From: Panopea generosa
Lineage: Eukaryota; Mollusca; Bivalvia; Adapedonta; Hiatellidae
Assembly (NCBI GenBank): GCA_029582155.1
Contig: CM055899.1
Coordinates: 81,003,556-81,067,555 of the forward strand
DNA length: 64,000 nucleotides
Direction: 5' to 3'
Shown here: piece after piece, positions 36,501-49,743 of the stretch
Layout: each line of letters opens with the position of its first letter
Numbering within the stretch: the first letter of the stretch is position 1
The notes under the pieces: model-generated
The model's input: only the letters and a program-made list of their open reading frames with translations
What the model was told of the DNA's origin: nothing
Database searches by the model: none
Program-made: the position numbers and the translations under genes

Positions 36501-39500
36501 CTAAGAGATCATAGGCTGGTAGTTCCCTCTTCTTTGCAGGACAGAGTCATTGACATTGCACACAACACCCATCAAGGCATTGTCAAAACTAAACAGCTTA
36601 TCAGGGAAAAAGTGTGGTTCCCTGGTATCGATAGAATGGTTGAGGAAACCATCAAAGCATGCATTCCATGCCAGGCGTCTTATCCTGGATCCACCAAGCG
36701 TGAACCAGTTTGCCCGACCCCATTGCCGTCTGAGCCTTGGTCTGAGATTGCCATAGATTTTGCTGGACCATTTCCATGTGGTCAATATGTTCTGGTGGTA
36801 CTAGATGAGCATAGTCGATTTCCAGAGGTCGAAATTGTCTCTTCTACCTCTGCAAAAGTCGTTTGTCCAAAACTCAGTTCGATATTTGCTAGACAGGGAT
36901 TCCCGACTGTTGTGAAAACAGATAATGGTCCCCCTTTTCAAGGACATGAGTTCTCAGATTTTGCCAAAGTGTGTGGATTTAGGTACAGAAGAATCACTCC
37001 TTTGTGGCCAGAAGCTAATGGTGCTGTTGAAAGATTCATGGGCACACTGAACAAATTTGTCCGCGCTTCTGTTGCAGGAAATAAAAACTGGAAGGCTGAG
37101 CTTGACAGTTTTCTCATGCACTATAGAGCCACTCCCCATGGTGCAACTCAATTGTCTCCCTTTGAGGCTGTCACAAAATGTCACCAGTAGAGTATACTGG
37201 TCGTACATAGCTCTTGTAAGTTATCAGGTACACCCAAATATATTGTTCGAGTTGAAACAATTTCACAATAGTCATGATATATTCATGTAACACGTAAAAG
37301 CGTGCACATTTAAGTGGCCGCCAGAGAGGCCGTGTCATAAGTTTAGTTTTGTGCTAATGCATGTAAACGTATGGGTATATCTTCCTTACACGGCAAAAGT
37401 GTACAAGGGGCCTCTCTTGTAGATTCAATACTGCAGATTTAGCCGCGTTTGTCACGGATTGAACGGGGGAAATAGGGATTTGGGCGTAATGTTTGCTATA
37501 AAACCCATTGTCTTCTAGCTCTCGCCGGGATAGTCGATAGTACGTTGTTGGAACAGAGATTGGACGGCAAACTCACAGGCAAAATGTGCCTAACCCATCC
37601 AGGATCTAAGCCATCCAGGATCTAAGCCATCCAGGATCTAAGCCATCCAGGATATTAGCCTCCCGGAGTGGAGCTAAGCCTTTAGGGTGTGTAAGCCCTT
37701 CAGGTGATTCTACACGAGAATCAACATAACGTTTACGAGCGGTGGAGACGGTCCCCGTACCTGCGCAACAGGGCCAGGTCATAGTATCGACACCCCGGGA
37801 CACGAGGTGGGCCCGTTATCAGTCCTCACTGGAGGAACGTCATCCACAACCTCATTGGAGGTTAACCATCATTAGATCACGTCATCAACCCTTATAGAAG
37901 GCATTTGATGACAATCACCCATTGAATTCGCGCATCATCATCTTCATGAGCTCTCGCGCATCACAGTTATCGCGCTAGATCATAGATCAACATTGGTTTA
38001 GCTTTAACAACATTTTAGTGTCTTATAAATTAAGTATTTAGAACAATACTAAGAACGTCTTAAACGTTCATAAGAACATTCTTTTCATATTTCATTTGTG
38101 TATTCGCTTGTTTTTTTTTTATATATAATTGTATATATATTGAACATATTTTTAAAGTTGTATTAAACTTATGTAAATGTATTCTCCGTCATTGATTCTT
38201 TCGTGAGTTAGCCCAACACTAAGGTCATCCTGTGACAACTGGTTTTCAGAGTAGTGGGATTTTGGGCGACTACGAAGGGAAAGAATCAATAAGTGATCTT
38301 TATTATGATATACTAAATCTCTACTTATTATTTTAGAATTGTGTACCACCCTCTGATCCATCAAGGCGACTGTCGACGATCACGGCCAAAGCTTGGAAGA
38401 CAAGTCAAGACACGACAAGGGTAGGGTGAGTCCAAACTTTTGTTTTGTCCGTTCTTTCCTTGGCGCGAGGTCGCAGTGGTCTACACGAGTGGGTCTGAGG
38501 CACTTTTTGCTAAATAATTTGTTTTACCTCCCTTGATATACCAATAGTATCCAATCAGGTTGGCGAACAAGACGTTCTACTCATGTTGTGACACTCGAGT
38601 AAACTTATATTGATGGGGGAGTAAATAAATATGTTCATGTCATACACATTTCTATGATTGTTTAAGGTTTATGTCTAATATCAAATATAGATATTTTATG
38701 TAGTGTATATGTTTGTGGAAGCTAGATACTATCTATACATAACCGTTAGTAGTTAGCGCTAGTACAAATGTGTATGTAACTTGTCCTATGATGATGCCCA
38801 GGTATTTACTGAGGACACAGTGACTTGCCAGTAGTAGTTAGTTGAGTAGGATTATTAGTGACGTGTGTATTGTAATATTGTAGTGTGTAGTCCACAATGT
38901 CTATAACCATGACGTCCATAAAGGATCTTACGGAAATGGGTAAGGAGTTAGGGTATGCTGGAGAGGAGCTTAGAACCTTTGTTAAAGACGAACAGGCTAG
39001 GGAAAGGGAATTTAGAATTAAGGAAAGAGAATTAGCAAAGCAGGAAAGAGATGAAGAAAGTAGATTAGCTAAAGAGAAGCTAGAAGCTGATAAAGATAGG
39101 TTAGAATTAGAAAGTAGACTAGCCACAGAGAAGTTAGAATTAGAAGGTAGGTTAGCTAAAGAGAAGCGAGATGATGAAAGTAGATTAGTAAGGGAGAAGC
39201 AAGCGTTAGAACATGAGAGGTTCGAAACAGATGGTAGACTAGCTAAGGCTAATGCAATGATGGAGAGGGAGCAAAAAGAGTATGAGCATAAGTTAGCTTT
39301 AGAGTTGGAAGCGGCTAAGGCACATAGTAAGGATAGTAAAATTGAAGAGAAAGGTAGTTATTCTGGGAAGTTAAAAGGTTCTAAGTTACCATACTTTGAT
39401 GCTGACCACGATAACATGGACAGTTACTTGTTACGGTTCGAGCGTTATGCTGAGTTACAGGAATGGACCAAAGCTAAGTGGGCAGTTCATTTAAGTGCGT

Positions 39501-42500
39501 TATTGAGAGGCAAGGCCTTAGACGTATTTTCTCGATTGCCTAGTGTAGATGCTCTTGACTATGACAAGTTAAAGGATGCTCTTTTAAAGAGATTTGAGTT
39601 AACTGAAGAAGGTTTTAGAAAGCGGTTTAGAGCTTGTCTGCCTGAGAAAGGCGAATCATTTATTCAGTTTATTAGTAGGTCTAGAAATTACTTAGATAGG
39701 TGGTTAGAGTTAGGGAAGGTAGCGCAGACTTATCAGGGCCTCATAGATTTCTTGTTGCGGGACCAGCTATTCAATGTTTGTAGTAGAGATCTGTTCTTAT
39801 TTCTAAAAGAAAGAAAACTAACTAGTGTAGATGAAATGGCAACACAAGCAGATCAGTTTGCCGAGGCTAGAGGTGGAGCTCATAATGTAGTGTCGAAAGA
39901 CAGAACTTTTAGGGATAGGCAAGGGAATGATCATAGTCATAAACAAAAAGGCCAGAGTGGAAACTATAGAGGTGGAGGTAGTTCGATGGGTACTAGAGGA
40001 GGTAGCAATAGTGGTAACATAGGGAGACCTTTTATTCGTTGTCGTCACTGTAATGGGAATCATGCTTCACATGAGTGTAGGAAAGCGGTAAACGTGTCCG
40101 CTGTCGTAGACAATTTTAGTGACCATAGTAGAGTGGACAACAATGGAGGGAGTCGGAACCAAGGTTTTAACAACCCATGGAATTTCGGTAGAAGTAGAGG
40201 TGGTCAAAACCGAGGTAGAGGTAGAGGTAGAGGTAGTAATAGTCCGGTTATTAAAACCGAGAGTAGTAGCTGTTGTGTTAAAGCGGAAGGTGCAATGGCG
40301 AAGATCGGAACATGTCTCTTTCCGTACGCAAATCTTCCAACGGCAGATGGTAGAGTGAATGGTACGGACGTAACTGTAATGAGGGATACAGGGTGTACAG
40401 GTGTGGTAGTTAGGCGTAGTTTAGTTACGGATGACCAGTTGGTAGGTAAACAGGCACCGTGTATGTTGTTAAATAAGTCGGTAGAACACGTGCCAATAGC
40501 GAGAATAGATGTAGATACACCTTTCTTTAACGGGACTACAGAGGCACTATGTATGGACGACCCGATGTATGATATAACGATAGGGAACATAGAAGGTTCA
40601 GTACTTCCGGTAATGTCCGATTTTAGAAGTAGCATAAGTAATGCAGTAGAGACTAGAGCGCAGGTTCAGAAGCAAGCTCAGGCTTATAGAAAATTAAAGG
40701 TTCCTGCAGCCATAGGTGACATATCCAAAGCGGAGTTCATAGAAGCACAAACTCAAGACGAGTCGTTAGAGCCTTATAAAGTGAAGGCCAAGGATGGTGT
40801 AGTGAAGAAGTATAAAGGGTCCGGTAGTTGTAAGTTTGTACATAAGAATAGGTTATTGTACAGAGAATTTGAAGATAGTGGTAGTAGACAGTTTCACCAA
40901 TTAGTGGTACCTACCCAGTATAGAACGACAGTGCTTAAGGTAGCTCATGAGTCAATTATGGGAGGTCATTTAGGCGTAAAGAAAACGTCAGATAGAGTAT
41001 TGGCAGAATTTTATTGGCCAGGCGTTAGTGGAGATGTAACTAGGTATTGTAGGTCCTGCGATGTATGCCAAAGGACAGTACCAAAAGGTCGAGTGACCAA
41101 AGTACATTTAGGTCAGATGCCACTGATAGATATACCATTTAAGCGGGTAGCCGTAGACATAGTGGGACCAATTTTTCCAGTGTCGGATAGGAAAAATAGG
41201 TACATTTTAACCATGGTCGACTATGCAACTAGGTATCCGGAGGCAGTGGCATTGCCCTCAATTGAAACTGAGAGAGTAGCGGAGGCATTAGTTGATATAT
41301 TCAGTAGGCTAGGTGTACCAGAGGAAATGCTGACTGATTGTGGGTCACAGTTTACGTCAGAACTTATGGCTGAAGTAAGCAGGTTATTGTCTTTGCGTCA
41401 AATCATGACAACACCATATCACCCTATGTGTAACGGGTTAGTCGAACGATTTAACGGGACGTTAAAGCAAATGTTACGGCGTATGTGTACAGAGAGACCC
41501 AAAGATTGGGACAAGTATCTCAATGCTTTGTTGTTTGCATTTAGAGAGGTTCCACAAGAAAGTTTAGGGTTTTCTCCGTTTGAGTTATTGTACGGAAGGT
41601 CAGTTAGAGGTCCCATGAGGATTCTTAGAGAGATGTGGGCAGATGAAGTAGATAGCGATGAGGTTAAGACTACATATCAGTATGTTTTAGATCTTAAGGA
41701 GAAACTAGAGGAGACTTGTAAGATAGCTCAAAGTCAGTTAGTTAAGGCAAGTACCAAGTATAAACGGTACTATGACCAGAAAGCTAGAGCTAGGAAGTTT
41801 AAGATAGGTGACCAGGTGTTACTGTTACTCCCGACCGACAATAACAAGTTGTTATTACAATGGAAAGGTCCGTTTTACGTTACAGGGATAGTGAACACTA
41901 TGGATTACCGTATCGAGATAAACGGAAAGTTAAAGACCTTTCATGCGAATATGCTGAAAGAGTATATCAGTAGAACCGATAATGTGCAACAAGGGTTATT
42001 AACCGTAGTTAATGTTGCAGTTATTGAGGATAGTGAGGAAGACAGTAGTGAGGACACTAGTCCCATGTATTTTCCCACTAGTGTAGGTAGGGAGACAGCA
42101 GCCGATGTAGACATATCGGACATGCTTAGTGTAGAGCAGCAACGAGAGGTTGGCAGTTTACTCTCGGAGTTCAGTGATGTCTTGTCCGAAAAACCGGGGC
42201 AGACAGATGGAGTGCAACATGATATTGTCCTCACATCAGGGGAACCAATTAGAATTAAGGGGTATCCCATTCCATTTCACTCCCGATCAATTGTTGATGA
42301 GGAGGTGAAAGACATGTTGAAATTGGGTGTCATCGAACCTTCAAACGCCCCATTTTCATCCCCAGTCGTACTTATTAAGAAGAAAGATGGGTCAATTCGA
42401 TTCTGCATCGATTTTAGGCAGATCAATAAACGTACCATCTTTGATGCCGAGCCAATGCCTAATATTGAGGAGGTATTCTCTAAACTTGCGGGATATTCGT

Positions 42501-45500
42501 ATTTCTCCAAGTTAGACCTCAGTAAAGGTTATTGGCAAGTCCCACTTTCAGACCGAGCTAAAGAGATGACCTCCTTCGAAACTTCGGAAGGACTTTTTAA
42601 GTTCAAGGTCATGCCCTTTGGGCTCGTCAACGCCCCAGCAACATTCTGTAGGTTGATGAGGAAGGTCCTGAAGGATTTGTCCAACTCAGACAGTTTTGTA
42701 GATGACATCCTGGTGTTTACAACAACATTTGACGACCATATTAATGCTCTACGTAATCTGTTGGAACGGCTACGCCGGTTTAAACTGACTGCAAAACCTA
42801 GCAAATGTCACATAGGTTACGCAGATATAGAGTGTCTGGGTCATGTTGTCGGGAGGGACCAGAAATTGAAACCCAACCCCGACAAGGTCAAGGCAATTCA
42901 GGAAGCACCAAGACCCGAGACAAAGAAACAAGTTAGGTCATTTTTAGGGTTGGCGGGTTTTTACAGGAAGTTTATTCCAAACTTTTCGGCTATAGCTGCA
43001 CCTTTGTCAGACTTAACAAAGAAAGGTCAACCCAATAGTATAACTTGGGGGGAAAGCCAGGAGCGAGCTTTTGTATCTTTAAAGGGGAGTCTGGTCAAAA
43101 CCCCAATACTAAAATTACCTGAACTTGACCAGGAGTTTATCCTCAGAACGGATGCCTCCGATATCGGGGTGGGTGCAGTCCTACTGCAAGAGCAAGATGG
43201 GTGTAGTCTCCCCGTGGCTTACGCAAGTCGGAAACTATTACCCCGGGAATGTAACTACTCTGTTATCGAAAGGGAGTGTCTTGCAGTAGTGTGGGGTGTC
43301 AGTAAATTCCACCGGTATGTTTTTGGTAAGGAATTTGTCTTGGAGACTGACCACCAACCGTTAGCTTATATGAATAAAGCAAAGGTAGCTAACAGTAGGT
43401 TAATGAGGTGGGCACTGACTCTGCAGCCTTACCGGATGAAAATTAAAGCGATCCGAGGAAAGGACAATATTGGGGCAGACTATTTAAGTCGCCGCACATA
43501 ATCACCGGTTTAATATAATAGTGTATTGCAGTGTAGTGTACAATTGTAAAATAGTGTTGAAATTGTAATTACATATTATAGTTAGATTATAACTGCAGTG
43601 GATGAGCGATCAGCTTGTACGTTTTGACTGGTCAGTTGCTAAGAAGAATTAATAGTTTCTTAACGTGTTAATATTAATTATCATTTTGTTGAATTTTAAA
43701 AAGTGTAGCACTTTCTTTAAGTGGGGAGATGTTGTCACAAAATGTCACCAGTAGAGTATACTGGTCGTACATAGCTCTTGTAAGTTATCAGGTACACCCA
43801 AATATATTGTTCGAGTTGAAACAATTTCACAATAGTCATGATATATTCATGTAACACGTAAAAGCGTGCACATTTAAGTGGCCGCCAGAGAGGCCGTGTC
43901 ATAAGTTTAGTTTTGTGCTAATGCATGTAAACGTATGGGTATATCTTCCTTACACGGCAAAAGTGTACAAGGGGCCTCTCTTGTAGATTCAATACTGCAG
44001 ATTTAGCCGCGTTTGTCACGGATTGAACGGGGGAAATAGGGATTTGGGCGTAATGTTTGCTATAAAACCCATTGTCTTCTAGCTCTCGCCGGGATAGTCG
44101 ATAGTACGTTGTTGGAACAGAGATTGGACGGCAAACTCACAGGCAAAATGTGCCTAACCCATCCAGGATCTAAGCCATCCAGGATCTAAGCCATCCAGGA
44201 TCTAAGCCATCCAGGATATTAGCCTCCCGGAGTGGAGCTAAGCCTTTAGGGTGTGTAAGCCCTTCAGGTGATTCTACACGAGAATCAACATAACGTTTAC
44301 GAGCGGTGGAGACGGTCCCCGTACCTGCGCAACAGGGCCAGGTCATAGTATCGACACCCCGGGACACGAGGTGGGCCCGTTATCAGTCCTCACTGGAGGA
44401 ACGTCATCCACAACCTCATTGGAGGTTAACCATCATTAGATCACGTCATCAACCCTTATAGAAGGCATTTGATGACAATCACCCATTGAATTCGCGCATC
44501 ATCATCTTCATGAGCTCTCGCGCATCACAGTTATCGCGCTAGATCATAGATCAACATTGGTTTAGCTTTAACAACATTTTAGTGTCTTATAAATTAAGTA
44601 TTTAGAACAATACTAAGAACGTCTTAAACGTTCATAAGAACATTCTTTTCATATTTCATTTGTGTATTCGCTTGTTTTTTTTTTATATATAATTGTATAT
44701 ATATTGAACATATTTTTAAAGTTGTATTAAACTTATGTAAATGTATTCTCCGTCATTGATTCTTTCGTGAGTTAGCCCAACACTAAGGTCATCCTGTGAC
44801 AGAGGCTCTGACAGGCAGGAAGATGAGCATAGGTCTCCCTCACATTCCCAAAAAGGAGTCTATCCCCGTCTCAGCTCGCATGCGTCAGAATGATACATTG
44901 AGTAAAAGCAGAATGAAGGAATATGCAGATAAAAAGAGGCGTGTATTGCCATCCTCTCTTTCTCCAGGCTCCCATGTTCTACTTAAGCAACGTAAGGTGA
45001 ATAAACTTACACCACCTTACAACCCTGATCCCTACACTGTTGTCCAAAAACATGGTAGTATGATCACAGCTGAGCGCAATGGTCATTGCGTTACCCGAAA
45101 TTCTTCCTTCTTCCGGCCAGTGAATGTCGGACCATCATTTTTCGAAGCAGAGGAAGAAAACGATTACACCAGAAAAGGAGATGGAGATAGTCCTCCAGTA
45201 GAAAATAGGTCTAGTCGCAGTCCGTCCCCTGGTCCTGGTCAAAATGAACATGATCTGTGTGATCCTGGTATCACATCAGAACAGGTTAAACTTTCTCCAA
45301 GTTCGAGCACCGTGACTGTAGCTCCGAGAAGAAATCCATCTCGTAATGCCGGAATGCCTCAGAGATACAAAGACTTTGTTGTAAAGTGAGACATTCGGGT
45401 GTTTATTTTATCAAAATGAAAACCGCAATTTCTTTGAGATTTTACATATTTAATCTAGTCATAAAACTGCATCTAGTCATTCTTCATAGTCATGCATACA

Positions 45501-48201
45501 TTTATCCAGTCCCGAAAGTTAAATAAGAATACTGTTTGAAATTTGATTTTGTACTGTTGTGACACTTGTCTCAAAGATTTTACATTTTTATTATTTATAA
45601 AGGGTTAAAGTTCTTTTAATAACAATTGATTGTTTTAAAAGAACTTTTATGTTTATATGCTTTCCTCTCAATACAGAAAACATTGATTACTGATATTAAC
45701 CTTGAAACAAGTTTCTGCTATCTTTATAATAAACATGATTATACTTTTTGGAAACTTATGAAGCTTTGTTCAAGGTTGGGAGGAATGTTGTGTTTATTAA
45801 GTAAATATCACGCTCTAGTAATTCTCACGCTAGACGGAAGTTCTACTTTTCACCATGCGGTTCCACCTTCATCAAAAAACTGAATAAACATCATTACACA
45901 CGAGCTGTGTCTGTTATTTAACCCCAAGAACATTATATCGGCTTTAAGTTTTAAAGGCTTGTGTACGGTTTCTTTTTGTCTATTCCAGTAACAAATTTTA
46001 TCTGCAGTGGATATGTGTCGTACAGTTTATACTTACGTGGAAAACAGTTGTCTGCTGACACATTCATGTTAGGATCCATCTCTGTGCAAATGCTGCTTCC
46101 AAGAAATGCAAGCACGCTTGGAAGTCCATCAATAAATCGGCCCATTGAAAACGATTTGCAGTAGTCTGAACCGATCGATGAAAATTCTGGACCCGCCTTC
46201 CCCTTTCCGACAGCATACATGACTACACCTTCACTTTGAGCTTCGAATGCGGCTTGTCCAACTGCCAAGCGGTCATCTGCTGGTACGCCGTCGTAAGTGA
46301 ACATAACCCCGATCTTCTGCGCACCTGGTCTGGGCATTTGTAACGGATTTCCGGCAGGGTTCTTGAACATGTGACGCATTAAAGTAATGGCGGCTGCAAC
46401 GCCATTCCCACCGTTCAACTGATTGGCATACAACTGTCTTTGGCTCATCAATGTGATCCTGGTATTCGTTTGTTTTGCAGTTTTGAATGGCTGTGGCCAA
46501 TTAATCGCAACTGGCTCTTTTCCGTATAAAATCAAACCGACATTTACATTTGCTGCATCGATTTGAAAATAGCTCACAAGGTTGATAAGGAATCGTTCAA
46601 ATGGGAAGAACTCTTGACCTGGAACAATTTCCGAACCCGGTATTGCAAATATGACATCCGCTGTCCCTCTGCATTGACCTAAAATAACAAGAGAATAAAA
46701 CTAATACAATTACTGACAGTAAAAAGGAAATAAGTACAGTAGAACTCCGTTGGCGCAAACATGGATGGCTGAAACACCACATATAGCTCGAATCCCGGCC
46801 GATTCCTATTACATGTATGGTATGTTTTATTTTGTCAAGCCACGTCGGGTTCGAGCCATCGAAGTTCCACTGTAAATCGCTTTACACATGAACAATAATT
46901 TAATGACTTCATATGAAATAATATAATACCGCTTATAACGGAGTTTAATTTCTGTGGCTGAAATGCAATATTGTATAGGGAAGCAATATCATCATCAACA
47001 ACAACAACAACTACCAATGACGACGACAATGATGATGACAACATCAAAAAGAATATTTTAAAGCTATAAAGGTTGCTTTTATGTATTTCCCGTACGCTAC
47101 ATGTAAGAGGAAAACCAGTGTATTGTTATCGGATGAGTAATGTTGCTTTGCGATGTCAGTTAAATTGTGGGTTGAATGACAGCTATAGGTACCATCAATG
47201 TCACCTTTTCATGAGGGTCCAGCAAGAGATCTTATTCGTAAGGTGTCTGTAACTGACAGCTTCAAAGGAAATAAAACAATAATGATTATACTCTTCCATT
47301 AAAGGTAATGTCTGAATCTTGGTGTCTAGACATTTCTAGGTGTCACATGTAGTTACATGGTATGATATCTTACTGTCAGCCTGATGAGAAGGTGTGCAAT
47401 AGAACAGCGAAAAATATTTGCTAACCTACAACAAATGGTACCAGAAAAAGGTGCAAGTAATTGCTGAAGACCAGCACATTATGAACCCAGATATTTGTTG
47501 AACTTTTATATCTATCAAACTATATATTCCATATATATGGCATACCGTATGTTCCCAAATAACCGCCTCTTCCCCAACATTATCATTATGATTGTGAAAA
47601 CGTTTATCTAGCCATATATAGTTTCAACATCCTTTCTGTATATGAAAGAAATTTCCTTAAAAATGCTAAATTTATGTTTAAAGTAGATAAGGGACTGCAC
47701 CTACATACTATGTTCAAGACATTTTCAACAAACGTAAATACTGATTATGCAATTCCGCCAATTTTCGATCTACAACTTCTCATAACTTTCTTCTGTCAAA
47801 ACGAATACAGAACTGTACAGGAAACGTTTATATTTCACTGGGCCTGTTATATGGAACTGCTTGCCAAACAGACATAAAGACATCTTCATCCATACAGGCA
47901 TTTCACATTGCTTGCGTGAAGTGGATGAAAAGTTAGAACTTTAAAAAATATCATGAACTTTTGTAAATTATAATGTTAGTCTTCAGTTATTTGTGCAAAT
48001 ATGTTATTTTGCTCATTCTTTCATACAATAGATTTAAAATATACACTTTCAGTAAAGATTACTGTGTGTGTACTTACAAGTGTGTTTGAATCTACAAGTG
48101 TATACCTTAAGTAGATGGCATTGCCTATCTGTATCTATATTTGTCATTTGTTCATTTCACATATTTCTTAAAATATATTTGTAAATATTCATAAATTATT
48201 A

Positions 48202-48250
<49 letters not shown>

Positions 48251-49702
48251 ACACCACACACCAATTTTGTCCGAAAAATAAGATAATGAAATAGACTTTT
48301 TTTTAATTCGGAGGAATACGGTATGTCTTTCTTCGTGTAAATCATTCAATAAAAATACACACTTAGTGTATGCGATTTGGTGTCTGCATCTTAATAGGAC
48401 ACGAAACAACTTTTATATATTTTCATTTTGAAAAACCTTTTATCAACATGAGAATTACCTATTTTGCATGCTGGCATTTTTTTAATTTCATTTTTTAACT
48501 TGAAATCAGACTCAAGACCGGAAAAAAATAACAATATAAATCTGTACATTTTTTTAACTCGCGATTACAAAATAGCATTTTATATAAAATAAAACATGCG
48601 TAAAATTGATTTTAACATTAACTATTTCATTTTAAAAATTACATTAATGGTGTGAAGATATAATTTAGTAAAGTATACTTTCGTATAAACAAACAATACA
48701 TTTGTGTTTTAGGGAAGATTGCCTGTCTAAAGAATGATGATAATAATGACTTTCCAAGGCAATTTTGTTGGACCAAATCCAGTCTTACATTAGCGTCCCA
48801 ATTAACATATTGTGAACAAAAAACATGTGAGTAATATAGACATATTACTCATGATATAGACTGATAATTTGATGACGAAGTAATTGGCTTTAACGACATT
48901 GTCAACACATGACAGATTGGTATATTGTATATATATCCAGATTTATTGGTCGGAGAAGACCTCAGAATGAATCTGAGTAACACCACTGTCCTTCCGCATG
49001 CAACTGACAAAGGCAAGTGATAAATTGGTTCTGAATAATATAAAACACAAGGACACAACTTTAAAATGAAACAGTGAAACCCTGGATTACAGTACCATTA
49101 CCTAAACCTTGTTTCAGATGCCATTATAATGCAGGGAATCGCATGTCGCGAGTCGGGAGGAAATACTGTTTTGTAGGCATGTCCTCTTAACTCCTAGATA
49201 AGATAAAGTTTGCCTAATTATCTAAAACTAACACTACGTCTACGGTATATAAAATCTTATATGACAGGGCAGGGGTATTATCTCGATACAACTCCTAGTT
49301 CGTATGCGGATGGGTTGTGGGTGTGAGGGGTGGATAGTAGGGTGTAAAACCATATTCAGGAGAATATAGATATTTTAGGTGGGGTCGGGGTGCGAAGGCG
49401 CGCCTTCCTGAATTCTCTGTTGGTGCCACATATATATGTAACAATCATAAAAATACAGCTACATCTTATATGGGGTCTCTATCTGTCCGACTTGTAAACC
49501 AAACGAATAATTGTTTACCGTTTAAAAGACGATATCTTCAGTAGATCAGATCATTAAATACCAAATATTATATGTAATACACACGTTAAACATATTCATC
49601 GTGCAAAATTTTTTCAAGGAAGATAAGACACAATCAAACTGAGCTCTAATGTAAAATTCAGTCTTCATTATTAGTATCATTATCGTCTCATAATTTAATA
49701 TT

Positions 49703-49743
<41 letters not shown>

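Larger units (their letters stand above)
37169..38237 (+). repeat. 5' LTR of the Gmr1-like element, 1069 bp
   Basis: It starts TGTCACAAAATGTCACCAG and ends CATCCTGTGACA, so TGTCACA/TGTGACA form the short inverted ends. The 3' LTR at 43733-44801 has the same length and an offset of exactly 6564 along its whole length. A TATA box (CTATAAAA) is at 37497-37504 and a 16-bp repeat follows at 37594. Confidence 0.92.
37169..44801 (+). mobile_element. Complete Gmr1-like Ty3/gypsy LTR retrotransposon (integrase before RT)
   Basis: A 7633-bp element with 1069-bp LTRs at both ends, TGT...ACA termini, a GAGGC target duplication, a PBS-like TGG just inside the 5' LTR, a purine-rich tract before the 3' LTR, and one uninterrupted gag-pol frame of 1534 codons. 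The order gag, protease, integrase, RT, RNase H is the reverse of normal Ty3/gypsy and matches the Gmr1-like group first described from deuterostomes. The LTRs look identical by eye, so insertion was recent and the copy could be active. It is inserted in the integrase region of another Ty3/gypsy element. Confidence 0.9.
33819..45932 (+). mobile_element. 5'-truncated Ty3/gypsy retrotransposon of conventional order, interrupted by a second element
   Basis: The gag-pol frame is open from 33819 with no upstream LTR, so the 5' end (LTR and start of gag) is missing. The frame runs to 37168, is broken by the 7.6-kb element at 37169-44801, and resumes in the same frame at 44802 to the stop at 45387-45389. 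A putative 147-bp 3' LTR follows at 45786-45932. Domain order is gag, zinc knuckle, protease, RT, RNase H, integrase, as in ordinary Ty3/gypsy elements. It sits antisense in intron 2 of the VWA/chitin-binding gene. Confidence 0.85.
33530..46036 (-). other. Intron 2 of the VWA/chitin-binding gene, swollen by retrotransposons
   Basis: It is bounded on the minus strand by donor GTAAGT (46036-46031) and acceptor CAG (33532-33530). Removing the retrotransposon complex (33819-45932) leaves only about 390 bp, the likely original intron. Both retroelements are antisense to the gene. Confidence 0.7.

Noticed and set aside
37606..37803. 65-codon minus-strand frame present twice (also 44170-44367)
   Set aside because: Both copies are in the LTRs of the Gmr1-like element and read the 16-bp repeat antisense; no sign of a gene.
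37169..44801. Reading the inner element as an endogenous retrovirus with an envelope gene
   Set aside because: After RNase H only about 230 bp remain before the 3' LTR and no envelope-like frame exists, so it is an LTR retrotransposon.
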